Assembly (NCBI GenBank): GCA_023434025.1
Contig: JAEYTL010000049.1
Coordinates: 26,914 to 90,913, forward strand
Direction of reading: 5' to 3'
Length of the DNA stretch: 64,000 nucleotides
Source of the DNA: Bacteroidota bacterium
GTDB taxonomy: Bacteria > Bacteroidota > Bacteroidia > Flavobacteriales > Flavobacteriaceae
Each line of letters opens with the position of its first letter. Positions within the stretch are counted from its first letter, which is position 1. The notes beneath the pieces were generated by a model. That model saw only the letters and a list, made by a program, of their open reading frames with translations. It did not search any database and was not told the origin of the DNA. This document shows, piece after piece, positions 1 to 8,405 of the stretch. The position numbers were made by a program, and so were the translations under genes.

Positions 1-1
1 A

Positions 2-751
2 ACACAGCTTTCAAAAGTTATTAAAAATAAAACGGTTGAGCGGATCTACCTTCCGTCGTTTATTTTTGCTGAAAATAACCTCATTGTTGTAATCGGACAA
101 GATGGCCTTGTTGCCAATACCGCAAAATATGCCAAAGATTGTCCGATTATAGCGGTTAATCCGGACAAGAACCGCTACGATGGTATTCTTCTGCCTTTTG
201 ATACGCTTGATTTTATAAACGGGGTAGAACAAGTGATAACCAACCGTTATAACTCAAAAACCATGCGGTTTGCAGAAGCAAAGTTAAATGACGGCCAACG
301 TTTGTTGGCATTTAATGATTTGTTTATTGGAGCATCTTCACATGTATCTGCCCGATATAAAATAACGTTTAACAATGTTACTGAAGAACATTCTTCCAGC
401 GGTTTAATTGTTTCTACTCCGGCTGGTTCTACAGGCTGGCTGAGTTCCGTTTTTAATATGGCCTATGGTGTAGCCGGAATGTTTGAGAAAAATTTGAAAC
501 CTAAAAGACCTAAACTAAAAGACAATGAATTGTTGTTTGCCGTACGCGAACCTTTTCTGAGCATTAGAACCCAAACTAACCTTACGGCGGGAATAATCAG
601 GGGACAAAATCAATTAACCCTCGAATCGCTTATGCCAACAAGTGGAATTATTTTCAGTGACGGTATTGAATCCGATTTTTTAAAGTTTAACAGCGGCTCC
701 GTTGTTACAATAGGAGTTGCCAAAGAAACGGCGAAAGTGGTAACCAAATAA
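2..751 (+). CDS. NAD kinase-like protein, 5' end outside window
   Basis: The reading frame is open from base 2, so the gene starts before the window; 249 C-terminal residues are visible. NAD kinases phosphorylate NAD to NADP in the cytoplasm. Two family landmarks are seen: VVIGQDGLVANTAK at window-residues 29-42, in the place of the usual GGDGT motif with its catalytic Asp, and GLIVSTPAGSTGW near residue 134, the ATP/NAD-binding motif usually written STPTGSTAY. The GQDG variant and the W after GSTG suggest a divergent paralogue rather than the main housekeeping enzyme. An ATG at 233 lies inside the conserved fold and is not the true start. Assignment to the superfamily is firm; the exact substrate is not known. 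Confidence 0.8.
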   Translation, partial: TQLSKVIKNKTVERIYLPSFIFAENNLIVVIGQDGLVANTAKYAKDCPIIAVNPDKNRYDGILLPFDTLDFINGVEQVITNRYNSKTMRFAEAKLNDGQRLLAFNDLFIGASSHVSARYKITFNNVTEEHSSSGLIVSTPAGSTGWLSSVFNMAYGVAGMFEKNLKPKRPKLKDNELLFAVREPFLSIRTQTNLTAGIIRGQNQLTLESLMPTSGIIFSDGIESDFLKFNSGSVVTIGVAKETAKVVTK

Positions 752-952
752 ACTTTATATCCTAAAATATTCTGAAAGACAATCAGAATCTGTTTTTTAA
801 AAACACACGTTGAGTTCTTAAAAAAAGTTAACACTATTCTAAAGGATGTTAAACTATCCGCTTTTTCTGTGATAAATGCCTATTTTGCCAAACATTGAAA
901 AAGCATCCTAATACACCGCTTTTATTTTTATAAAAAATCAGAAAAACAAAAT

Positions 953-2242
953 ATGACTGGATTTGATTACATCGAAAACTGGGTAGATAATCTTTTAATT
1001 GAAGCAGGCGTTTCACATGAATGGGCCATTTACCTCCGGCTGTTATCGCTTTTAACCGCTTTAACGATTATTTCGGGCATCGGCTTTTTTATAACCAAAC
1101 GGATTATCATTGCCTATTTTTATAAATTAGTCAGAAAATCTCCCGTTAAATGGGATGATCTTTTGGCTGATCAGGGTGTGTTTAATAACCTGGCCCATAT
1201 TGTTCCCGCCGTTTTTGTCCGGTTACTGGCTCCCGGTATCTTTAATGATTTTGAACTGGTGTTGCCCTATATTATTAAATTAACCGACATCTACCTGATC
1301 ATCGTGGGAATGACCATTGTGGTGGCTTTGCTCAAGGTAGCCGAACTGGCTTTTTCATCGCTTCCGGCTTTTAAAGACAAACCTTTGACCAGTTATTTTC
1401 AGCTGATCCGCATCTTGTTCTATATCACCACGGCTATATTTGTCTTTTCAGTGCTTTTAGGCAAATCACCGCTTTACTTTTTAAGTGCCTTCGGAGCCAT
1501 GACGGCTATTTTACTGTTGGTCTTTAAAGATACGATTCTCGGATTGGTAGCCAGCGTACAGATGTCGTCCAACGATATGGTCAGGGTAGGCGACTGGATT
1601 GAAATGCCGAAATTCAATGCCGACGGCGATGTGATTGCCATTAACCTCAATACGGTAAAAGTGCAGAATTTTGACAAAACCATTACGACCATTCCAACTT
1701 ATTACTTTATTACAGACAGCTTTAGGAACTGGCGGGGTATGGTGCAAAGCGGCGGCAGACGGATAAAACGTTCGATTTTTGTGGACAGCAATTCCATCCG
1801 GTTTGTAGATCCGGAAACAAGGGAAGAATTAAAAAAAATTCATCTGATTACAAACTTTGTAAGCGGACGGCAACAGGAAATTGAGGCGTTTAATACCAAA
1901 AATAATATTGACACGTCTGTTTTGATTAACGGCAGAAGAATGACCAATATAGGAGTTTTCAGGCATTATATCGAATCTTACCTTAAATCGCATCCCGGCA
2001 TTAAAAAGGAAATGACCATCATGGTGCGGCAGCTGGCTCCGGAAGACAAAGGGATTCCGCTGGAGATTTACTGTTTTACCAACACTACTGTCTGGTTGCA
2101 GTATGAAAGCATTCAGGCTGATATTTTTGATCACCTGTTTTCTGCTGCCCGGTATTTTGACATCTGTTTGTTCCAGCAACCCAGCGGCAACGATATTACC
2201 AGAGCAGTTCAACAGGTTCAGACCGTTGCGACTATGAATTAA
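953..2242 (+). CDS. MscS-family mechanosensitive channel (YbdG-like)
   Basis: A 429-residue inner-membrane protein that should open under membrane tension and release solutes during osmotic downshock. Hydrophobic segments lie near residues 22-52, 98-128, 145-170 and 172-200. The last is followed by the MscS-type pore helix and the start of the beta domain (LLLVFKDTILGLVASVQ, then VRVGDWIEMP). A long soluble C-terminal domain follows. Length and layout fit the larger YbdG/MscM subgroup rather than the 286-residue MscS. It stands alone, with about 200 bases upstream, and the minus-strand operon converges on it from the right. The ATG at 953 is preceded by an A-rich stretch, as is common in Flavobacteria. 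Confidence 0.88.
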   Translation: MTGFDYIENWVDNLLIEAGVSHEWAIYLRLLSLLTALTIISGIGFFITKRIIIAYFYKLVRKSPVKWDDLLADQGVFNNLAHIVPAVFVRLLAPGIFNDFELVLPYIIKLTDIYLIIVGMTIVVALLKVAELAFSSLPAFKDKPLTSYFQLIRILFYITTAIFVFSVLLGKSPLYFLSAFGAMTAILLLVFKDTILGLVASVQMSSNDMVRVGDWIEMPKFNADGDVIAINLNTVKVQNFDKTITTIPTYYFITDSFRNWRGMVQSGGRRIKRSIFVDSNSIRFVDPETREELKKIHLITNFVSGRQQEIEAFNTKNNIDTSVLINGRRMTNIGVFRHYIESYLKSHPGIKKEMTIMVRQLAPEDKGIPLEIYCFTNTTVWLQYESIQADIFDHLFSAARYFDICLFQQPSGNDITRAVQQVQTVATMN

Positions 2243-2386
2243 AAGTTTTCTATTTATGCTTTATTTTTATCATAAAAATCAGCAATAACATGATTACCGG
2301 AATATACACAAGGCAAAATACATTCCAAACCTTTTAAGACAAAACACCGGTCAGGAAAAACAAGGCAAATGCAATGCTGTATTTAA

Positions 2387-2609
2387 CCCGTAGTGCATTA
2401 TTAGTTAGCCACAGATGCACATATCTTTTATATTTTTATCCGGAAAATTATATTTTGCAGATTTAATCGAATGCAAAGCATTCAATATCCGTGTAATTTG
2501 TACTTAATTTTTTTAAATTATTTTTGATTTAGTATCTGTGAATCTGCGGCTAAAAAAATAATTACCTGCAAAACAATATAGTGAGTTTTTAATGGTAATG
2601 CACTACTAA
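2387..2609. mobile_element. MITE-like inverted-repeat element, copy 1
   Basis: About 220 bases without a gene, repeated at 33555-33781. The left end reads ACCCGTAGTGCATTA and the right end ends in TAATGCACTAC, giving an 11-bp perfect terminal inverted repeat at 2390-2400 and 2596-2606. The outer four bases of the right end have decayed in this copy. A second inverted pair lies inside (TTAGCCACAGAT-like on the left, ATCTGTGAATCTGCGGCTAA on the right), so the whole element could fold back on itself. There is no open reading frame of useful size. The element lies between two convergent genes. Bases 2243-2386 to its left show nothing recognisable. Confidence 0.75.
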
Positions 2610-2627
2610 TTGTATTAATGTATTTTA

Positions 2628-3377
2628 TCAATATTTACCGCTCAGCAATTCGCCTCCAATCGTAGACCTGGCTTCAAGGTTCAGTTTTTTCATCATTTCA
2701 TAGGTCGTACACACCGCTGCTGAAGTAACCGGAATGCCACATTCTGCCTGAATCAGGTCGATTGCTTCTAACGATGGCATCTGCACGCAGGCAGAAGCTA
2801 CCAAAACATCTACATCCGTTAAATCCAGTTGTTTATAGATTTCCAGTAAATTCATCGGGTTTTGAGCCGCTACTTCTAAATTATCCGGAATTTCCAATGC
2901 AATACTTTCTTTCACTTTGATGCCCTGGTGTTCAATATAATCCACTACCATATCCGTAAGCGGACGCATATAGGGGGTTATAATCGATATTTGTCCGGCA
3001 CCTAAAACCTTCAAACCATTAATCAACGCCCCGGCGGAAGTCACAATTGGAGTAGGGAAGTCGTTGGCGACAGTTTCCTGATGCAGGTTCACTTCTGAAA
3101 CACAATGATAGCCCCGCCCCATGCTCATAATGGCCACCAGGCATGCATAACCCATCACATCTACGTGAGCATCCGATAATTCCTGAGCACATTTCAGGCT
3201 CATGGCATCCATGGCTTCCAATTCTTCTTTGGTTACTTTTTTCATCCGCATTCGACTGGAATGAAAGGTGAATCGTTCCGGTAAAATGGTTTCCCTTGCT
3301 CTGAAAACAGCCGGAATTTCGGTTTCCATAGTGATGTTGGAGGAGGGGACGATTTGGCCTATTCTGTATTTTTTCAT
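2628..3377 (-). CDS. Maleate cis-trans isomerase
   Basis: This 249-residue Asp/Glu-racemase-superfamily protein should convert maleate to fumarate in the cytoplasm. Two cysteines fit the catalytic pair of the family: Cys79 in VMGYACLV and Cys197 in VLVASACVQM. Their spacing of 118 equals that of the pair in characterised maleate isomerases. The N-terminal signature IGQIVPSSNITMETE is also typical. The ATG at 3377 was chosen over one nine codons upstream because family members begin close to the MKKYRIG segment. It is the last gene of the minus-strand aromatic operon. Its presence implies that the upstream ring-cleavage product is split in the cis (maleyl) form rather than isomerised by a glutathione-dependent enzyme. 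Confidence 0.88.
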   Translation of the reverse strand: MKKYRIGQIVPSSNITMETEIPAVFRARETILPERFTFHSSRMRMKKVTKEELEAMDAMSLKCAQELSDAHVDVMGYACLVAIMSMGRGYHCVSEVNLHQETVANDFPTPIVTSAGALINGLKVLGAGQISIITPYMRPLTDMVVDYIEHQGIKVKESIALEIPDNLEVAAQNPMNLLEIYKQLDLTDVDVLVASACVQMPSLEAIDLIQAECGIPVTSAAVCTTYEMMKKLNLEARSTIGGELLSGKY

Positions 3378-3390
3378 GTTTACTTTTTTA

Positions 3391-3430
3391 ACCGCGAAGA
3401 GCACAAAGGTTTACGCAAAGTTCGCAAAGT
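3391..3430. repeat. Dispersed CGCAAAG-type intergenic repeat
   Basis: The junction between the isomerase and FAH genes holds a degenerate series of short units (CGCGAAGAG, GCACAAAGG, ACGCAAAG, TCGCAAAG). This kind of imperfect tandem repeat is familiar from intergenic regions of Bacteroidota genomes. It contains no gene. A role in the mRNA is not known. Confidence 0.5.
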
Positions 3431-3452
3431 CTATTATCTTTTTTCTATTTTC

Positions 3453-4367
3453 TCAAATCGAAATTTCCTTCACGGTATTCACAATCGTTCCAATTCCTTC
3501 TACAGTAGCTTCTACCACATCGCCATCCCACATCCATTCCTGCGGGTTTCTTCCGGCACCAACGCCGGCCGGTGTTCCGGTAGCGATGATGTCGCCGGGT
3601 TCAAGGGTGAAAACGGTACTTAAATCTTCAATCAGCTCATTGATATTGAACAACATGAATTTGGTGTTGGAATTTTGTTTTTCCACCCCATTCAATTTCA
3701 AAGACAAGTCCAAATTGTGCGGATTTGGAATTTCATCTTTCGTAACCAAATACGGTCCCATTGGGGCAAACGTATCTTGTCCTTTGGAAACAATCCATTG
3801 CCCTTCTCTGCGGCAGTCACGGGCGGAAATATCGTTAATAACTGTATATCCGAAAACATAATCCAAGGCATTTTCTTTCGGCACATATTTTCCGTATTCG
3901 CCAATAACGACAGCTAATTCCACTTCCCAATCCAATTGTTGGGTTAATTTGGGGTTTAACAAAATTTCCGTATTTGGACCAGTAACAGCTGTTGGTGGTT
4001 TGGAAAAAATGATGGGTTTTTGCGGTAATTTTCCGGTGGTGTCGAGTGTGCGGGCACTTTCTGCCACGTGTTCAGTGTAGTTCAGACCAATTCCGATGAT
4101 GTTTTTACGCGGACGCTGGATGGGTGCCAGGATTTCTACTTCATCAAATGTATAACCAATCTGTTCAAAGTCGATTTCACGGGTTTCTTTTATCATTTCG
4201 GTGATTTCTTCGATAATTTCAAATCCCAGGTCAATCAGATCCAACATATCAATTGGCAATGGAAAATTGGATATTTCGCCAAAATCTTCCATATCAATGA
4301 TCAGGTTGTTGTGGAGAAAGCCTAAACGAGGTTCTGTGTCTTTTGTTTTGTAAGTGAGTAGTTTCAT
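3453..4367 (-). CDS. FAH-family hydrolase (maleyl-/fumaryl-pyruvate type)
   Basis: A 304-residue fumarylacetoacetate-hydrolase-family enzyme that should split the C-C bond of the ring-cleavage product, giving pyruvate and a C4 acid (maleate, maleamate or fumarate). The C-terminal two-thirds is the FAH fold: RPRKNIIGIGLNY near 86-97, the metal ligands Glu148 and Glu150 in DWEVELAVVIG, and Asp179 in NDISARDC. The ATG at 4367 is used because the 13 upstream codons do not resemble the family. It lies 75 bases upstream of the isomerase gene in the same direction. The maleate isomerase next door argues for a cis substrate. FAH members are hard to assign by sequence alone, so the exact substrate is inferred from context. 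Confidence 0.85.
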   Translation of the reverse strand: MKLLTYKTKDTEPRLGFLHNNLIIDMEDFGEISNFPLPIDMLDLIDLGFEIIEEITEMIKETREIDFEQIGYTFDEVEILAPIQRPRKNIIGIGLNYTEHVAESARTLDTTGKLPQKPIIFSKPPTAVTGPNTEILLNPKLTQQLDWEVELAVVIGEYGKYVPKENALDYVFGYTVINDISARDCRREGQWIVSKGQDTFAPMGPYLVTKDEIPNPHNLDLSLKLNGVEKQNSNTKFMLFNINELIEDLSTVFTLEPGDIIATGTPAGVGAGRNPQEWMWDGDVVEATVEGIGTIVNTVKEISI

Positions 4368-4390
4368 TTTTGTTTGTTGTTGGTATCCAC

Positions 4391-4411
4391 AGATGTTGCA
4401 GTGCAACGTCT
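4391..4411. repeat. REP-like palindrome
   Basis: A short hairpin, AGATGTTGCA / G / TGCAACGTCT, with 10-base arms and one mismatch, ends exactly against the stop codon of the aspartyl-protease-like gene at 4412. The core GTTGCAGTGCAAC resembles a palindrome often scattered through flavobacterial genomes. It could act as a 3'-end or processing hairpin between two operon genes. Confidence 0.5.
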
Positions 4412-5596
4412 TTACTGTTGTATAAGTATAGTGCTGGTTTCAGTTTTATCTTTTGATTTTACTTCAATCTCATACGATTGATTATCTTTTCTGAAGTTTT
4501 TTATTTTGACAATATCACAAAAATCCATTTGATCAAGTTCAAACGTATCAACTCTTATGATTTCGTCTCCATAGCTTAATTTATCTCTGAAAGATTCATC
4601 CCAAACAAATCCGACAGCATATTTATTATCAATAATGGTTGCACTGTAAATAGGCGGTTTTTTATCTAAAACGATATTTGCTGTAGCTTCAAAATAGAAT
4701 TTTTTCTTTTTGAAGTCGATGATAATATCACCATGTTTTAATAAATCTAATCCGATTCTGGAATTATTATCGTCGGTTGTGTTAGCAATTAAATTTTCAA
4801 ACGTGGTGTCGTTTATTTTGAAATAGGGAGCTTTAAGCAAAACCTGTTCTTTCATCGGAGCTGTCCCGAAAAGCCCGATGCTACTTGAACCAGTACTTCT
4901 TGACAATTCTTCCCATACATCATCTTTAGAAAGAATTTTGAAAGCCCGGTTAGACATTTCATAAAAACCATCCATTCCGGTATCAATTAATACTTCTTCA
5001 GTAACATCCCTTTTATCATCTTTTGAAAAATTAATTTTTACGTAGGGCGATTTTTGTTCCCCAAATAATTTCAATTTAGAAGGCTTCGCTTTTGTTTGAA
5101 GTTTTTTTATATCATTTGTAACAATAATCTTTTTATCCTTTAAACTAATTTTTATCACCGAATTACGCAATAAATTACTACCGATAAAACCATCCATTTT
5201 AAAACACTTTAAAATAAAATGGTTATCCAAATCACTCACCAAAGCCACATTATTTTCAAAAGAAAGATTTCCTAATTTCATTGATTCGATGGCAACCATT
5301 TCCATTTCATCACTTTGATTATTGGCATCGGAAACGTTTATTTTTTTACTGTTCTGAACATTAATTTCCTCTAAAACTCTCTTTGAAATAACGTTTGGAG
5401 CACCCGTATCTAATAAAAATTTAAAGGTTTTATTGTTAATAACTACAGGAAGAATGATCTTATCATTAACCAGTTCAAAACTGATTTCTTCGTAGTAATT
5501 CTTTTGATTGATTTTTCCCTGATCAAAAGCTAATTTTTGAGAAAATACTATACTTGATACAAATAAAAATACTACTGATATAATTAATCTTATCAT
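4412..5596 (-). CDS. Exported retropepsin-like aspartyl protease with PDZ-like C-terminus
   Basis: A 394-residue protein with a signal peptide (residues 1-20, ending FSQ). Two aspartyl-protease half-sites are visible: LLDTGAP at 61-67 and VLIDTGMDG near 203-211. A PDZ-like region follows from about residue 330 (YAVGFVWDE, YGDEIIRVD). The double DTG plus PDZ layout is common in exported Bacteroidota proteases. It has no clear chemical role in the aromatic pathway, yet it sits in the same direction only 10 bases after the dioxygenase stop. It may be a passenger gene inserted into the operon. Its codons are more AT-rich than those of the flanking enzymes. Confidence 0.75.
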   Translation of the reverse strand: MIRLIISVVFLFVSSIVFSQKLAFDQGKINQKNYYEEISFELVNDKIILPVVINNKTFKFLLDTGAPNVISKRVLEEINVQNSKKINVSDANNQSDEMEMVAIESMKLGNLSFENNVALVSDLDNHFILKCFKMDGFIGSNLLRNSVIKISLKDKKIIVTNDIKKLQTKAKPSKLKLFGEQKSPYVKINFSKDDKRDVTEEVLIDTGMDGFYEMSNRAFKILSKDDVWEELSRSTGSSSIGLFGTAPMKEQVLLKAPYFKINDTTFENLIANTTDDNNSRIGLDLLKHGDIIIDFKKKKFYFEATANIVLDKKPPIYSATIIDNKYAVGFVWDESFRDKLSYGDEIIRVDTFELDQMDFCDIVKIKNFRKDNQSYEIEVKSKDKTETSTILIQQ

Positions 5597-5606
5597 TTAA
5601 TTAAAT

Positions 5607-6716
5607 TTAATTATGAAATTGAAAACCATTATTTTCTGAATATTCCTTTTCTTGATACAACCCCAATTTTTCAATGACCGGTAAGTCATTAAAAGCAAAT
5701 AAACACGCCTCTTCTGTATCTGAAAGGTTATGATGTTCGTGCCAGGCCCAGGAAGGAATGCAGAAGATATCACGTGCAGCCCAGTCAAAACGCTGTCCGT
5801 TGATGATGGAATAGCCTTTGCCTTTGGCACACTGATAAACAAAGGAGCCGGTATGTTTGTGGGCTTTACCTTTAAAACCGGCAGGTAGTAACTGCATGGA
5901 TGCTCCCATGGTCTGCATGACATGTCCGCCCGTAAGCGGGTTGGAATACTTCATGAAAATACCGTCAAACGGATTGATTTCACTGATTTTTTCTGCTTCC
6001 AACAAGGCCGGATAGACATTTGACCAGGAATATTTAAAAAGGGGAGAATACGGTTTGTCCCAAGTTTTATCGGCAGGAATCAATCCGGCACAACCATAGG
6101 CAACGGGAGAATAATTTAAAGGAGCCGTTAATTCCTGCTTGCCGTCCAAAACGGCATAATCATTGGCCTCTAAGGCATTCACCAATGGAATATCGAGACC
6201 ATCCTGCCAGATACAGGTTTTGCCACCTTCTTCCACGCCGTGTTCATGCCAGGTAGAATTGGGCGTAATGACAAAATCATTGACTTCCAACATGATTTTA
6301 TTACCATCGACCACCGTATAACCTTTTTCACCCTCCATGATAAAACGAAGGGCAGAAGCCCGGTGACGATGGGCAGAAGTAAACTCACCCGGACGGGTCA
6401 CCTGTATTCCGGTATATAACCATCCTACGGCAGCGGCCACATCTTTGCGTTTATCATTAACCAGATACACCACCCGGCGTCCGGCTTGTTCCGGTGTAAC
6501 AAGCTCAGACGATTTAAGCACCAATGCCCGCAAAGCATCATATTTCCATAACATCGGAACGGAGTTGGCCCGGGGCTCCCAGGGCTCAATGTCATTGGCA
6601 ACCGTCCATAAGGCACCGGCTCCCAGATTTTCCAACTCTTTGTAATAAGCCTTCAGTTCATCCGAATCCTGTACTCTTGCTCTTCCGTAAACGTCGTCTG
6701 AATGTTTTGCGTCCAT
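5607..6716 (-). CDS. Gentisate 1,2-dioxygenase-type bicupin ring-cleavage enzyme
   Basis: This 369-residue bicupin should cleave the ring of gentisate or 5-hydroxyanthranilate between C1 and C2, using Fe(II) and O2. The first cupin carries the metal ligands His116 and His118 (SAHRHRA) and a third His at 157-159 (TWHEHG). The second cupin has AHKHTGS and a matching WHEHH. Length fits gentisate dioxygenases (about 350-370). It is flanked by the nitrilase-family gene upstream and, past the protease-like gene, by FAH and maleate isomerase. With a 2-hydroxy substrate the product would be maleylpyruvate; with a 2-amino substrate C2 would become an amide. Sequence alone cannot decide which is used. 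Confidence 0.87.
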   Translation of the reverse strand: MDAKHSDDVYGRARVQDSDELKAYYKELENLGAGALWTVANDIEPWEPRANSVPMLWKYDALRALVLKSSELVTPEQAGRRVVYLVNDKRKDVAAAVGWLYTGIQVTRPGEFTSAHRHRASALRFIMEGEKGYTVVDGNKIMLEVNDFVITPNSTWHEHGVEEGGKTCIWQDGLDIPLVNALEANDYAVLDGKQELTAPLNYSPVAYGCAGLIPADKTWDKPYSPLFKYSWSNVYPALLEAEKISEINPFDGIFMKYSNPLTGGHVMQTMGASMQLLPAGFKGKAHKHTGSFVYQCAKGKGYSIINGQRFDWAARDIFCIPSWAWHEHHNLSDTEEACLFAFNDLPVIEKLGLYQEKEYSENNGFQFHN

Positions 6717-6734
6717 TGTTTATTTAAAATTTGT

Positions 6735-6771
6735 CTACACCTGACAGGTTTTTGAAACCTGTCAGGTGTAG
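6735..6771. repeat. Perfect 17-bp REP-like hairpin
   Basis: The arms CTACACCTGACAGGTTT (6735-6751) and its exact reverse complement (6755-6771) are separated by three bases. It fills the junction between the nitrilase-family gene and the dioxygenase gene. No U-run follows on the minus strand, so it looks more like a mobile palindrome or an mRNA-stability hairpin than an intrinsic terminator. The core ACCTGTCAGGT type is common in Bacteroidota intergenic DNA. Confidence 0.7.
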
Positions 6772-6783
6772 AAACGTTAAATG

Positions 6784-7764
6784 TTATTTCTTATTAAACT
6801 CCTCATGATTATCTATAAACGTGACCTTTCTCGTTGGAGCAGTATTTACCCGTAAATCAAAGATATCAAATCGGTTGTAATGTCCCAAAATATCGTGCAT
6901 TTGTTTTGGTTGAATACATTTTTCCAGATCGATGTCGGCATATACCATTCCTTCGTCATCAATCAAAGGTTCACCGATAACCGCTCCGTTTGGGCCGATA
7001 AATCCGGTGAAAGCAGAGCTTTTTCGGGTTAATAGTTCTTCGACATTGGGAACATCCGGTTTTAAAACCTCCATGATTTCTTTGGAAATAGTGGAACAGG
7101 AAACAATGGTAAACAATTTTCCTTCAAACGAATGAGCAGCGGCACGGATTTTAATGGCTTCTGCCATATTGTAATCAGGAGGGGCAACGGGGAGCGAAAT
7201 ATAATTGGCAATATGAATCAGTTCGCCTTGCGACAATAAGGTAAAACGAGCCAGCGTATTTGTATTTTCGCCGCAAGCCAGTGTGCCGACGGGACCGATT
7301 TCTGTATTGTACACTTTTAAAGAAGAACCGTCGCCACTGGTCCATGTAAGTTTTTCCGCCCAGGTCGGGACTAACTTTCGGTGTTTTCCAATCAACGTTC
7401 CGTGGTTATCGATGATCAGGTTGGTATTGTAAATTTCGCCATAGCTGTCGCCTCGTTCATTAATGCCGATCACAACATGCATGTTGAAATCTCTTGCCGC
7501 CTGAAATAACCGTTTCATTGATTCATCCGTTACAGCGACTGAATTTTTATATAATTCTTCATACCATTTACTACCTTGCACAGGTGTCATAATCCAGTTC
7601 CAATACGGATATCCGGCCACAAAAACTTCCGGAAAGGCGATTAATTGAGCTCCGTTTGAACTGGCTTCTTTGATGAAGGAAATTGCTTTTTCAATGGTTT
7701 TTTCTACGTTTAAAAATACAGGGGAGGTTTGAACGGCGGCGGCTTTGAATTTTGGAAAGTTCAT
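6784..7764 (-). CDS. Nitrilase-superfamily C-N hydrolase
   Basis: A 326-residue cytoplasmic hydrolase with the full Glu-Lys-Cys triad: Glu46 in IAFPEVFVAGYP, Lys130 in GKHRKLVPT, and Cys164 in TLACGENTN. KHRKLVPT and the following GDGS favour the true nitrilase branch, although the cysteine motif is CGEN rather than the usual CWE. Family members hydrolyse nitriles or amides to carboxylic acids and ammonia. Lying between the dioxygenase and the thioesterase genes, it may remove amide nitrogen from the ring-cleavage product of an amino-substituted substrate (for example maleamate to maleate). The alternative is an aromatic nitrile feeding the pathway. The family call is firm; the substrate is inferred. 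Confidence 0.85.
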   Translation of the reverse strand: MNFPKFKAAAVQTSPVFLNVEKTIEKAISFIKEASSNGAQLIAFPEVFVAGYPYWNWIMTPVQGSKWYEELYKNSVAVTDESMKRLFQAARDFNMHVVIGINERGDSYGEIYNTNLIIDNHGTLIGKHRKLVPTWAEKLTWTSGDGSSLKVYNTEIGPVGTLACGENTNTLARFTLLSQGELIHIANYISLPVAPPDYNMAEAIKIRAAAHSFEGKLFTIVSCSTISKEIMEVLKPDVPNVEELLTRKSSAFTGFIGPNGAVIGEPLIDDEGMVYADIDLEKCIQPKQMHDILGHYNRFDIFDLRVNTAPTRKVTFIDNHEEFNKK

Positions 7765-7840
7765 TGTATTTAAATTAAATTTTTAAAAAGAAAGAACATT
7801 AAAATCGAACTTAGTAAGAGCATTATTTTTGCATGTCTTC

Positions 7841-8404
7841 TTACTGATGGATTATAACTATACATTTTTCCCCTGAAGGTAACGTTTTTTTACTTACAAT
7901 AAGGAAAACTGTAATTGCAAAGCCAAGCATTCCACCAGCAAAACATATTAGATAAGCTATTAGTATTGTATATTTTGGTAATTTTTCATGAGCATATAAT
8001 TTTTGCCGCTTTTTTTCTTGATGAGAACTAATTTCTATATTATCAATAATGATATTTTTTTCTTGAACAAGTTTTTTTGCAAATAATACATCGAGGGGAT
8101 GCCATTCCTCTTCATTTTTAAGCACATCAATCAGTTCGTTGTCAGAAAAAATATATAAAAAATGATCCTTATTTACTTTTGAAATATCATAACTATTCTT
8201 AACTAATTGGTCAACTTTTTCTCTGTCTTCCTCTTGAATTTGTATCAGATATGGTTTATTGGCTTCATTTAATGACATTGAAGGATCAAAATCAGATTTT
8301 GTGTCCTGAAGTATATATGGAATATCATTTTTTTCCAGCAAAGCTGTTAATTCTAGTGAACTATCAGCATCAATAAAACTCATATATGTTTTGAAATCAC
8401 TCAT
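7841..8404 (-). CDS. DUF2007-like protein with C-terminal membrane segment
   Basis: A 187-residue protein of unknown function. Residues 1-60 (YMSFIDADSSLELTALLEKN) resemble the small DUF2007 'putative signal-transducing' fold, which usually begins with an element-counting sentence like this one. Residues 148-168 form one hydrophobic membrane segment (ILIAYLICFAGGMLGFAITV). It is AT-rich compared with the enzymes around it and has no evident part in ring degradation. The gene lies 1 base downstream of the thioesterase stop, so it is almost certainly co-transcribed. Confidence 0.5.
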   Translation of the reverse strand: MSDFKTYMSFIDADSSLELTALLEKNDIPYILQDTKSDFDPSMSLNEANKPYLIQIQEEDREKVDQLVKNSYDISKVNKDHFLYIFSDNELIDVLKNEEEWHPLDVLFAKKLVQEKNIIIDNIEISSHQEKKRQKLYAHEKLPKYTILIAYLICFAGGMLGFAITVFLIVSKKTLPSGEKCIVIIHQ

Positions 8405-8405
8405 A

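Noticed and set aside
3268..3861. 197-codon plus-strand frame
   Set aside because: It lies opposite the maleate isomerase and FAH genes, which have clear family motifs; the frame's protein has no recognisable domain.
6735..6771. Intrinsic terminator between nitrilase and dioxygenase genes
   Set aside because: The stem is strong, but no T-run follows on either strand and the genes on both sides belong to one pathway, so a REP-like palindrome is the better reading.
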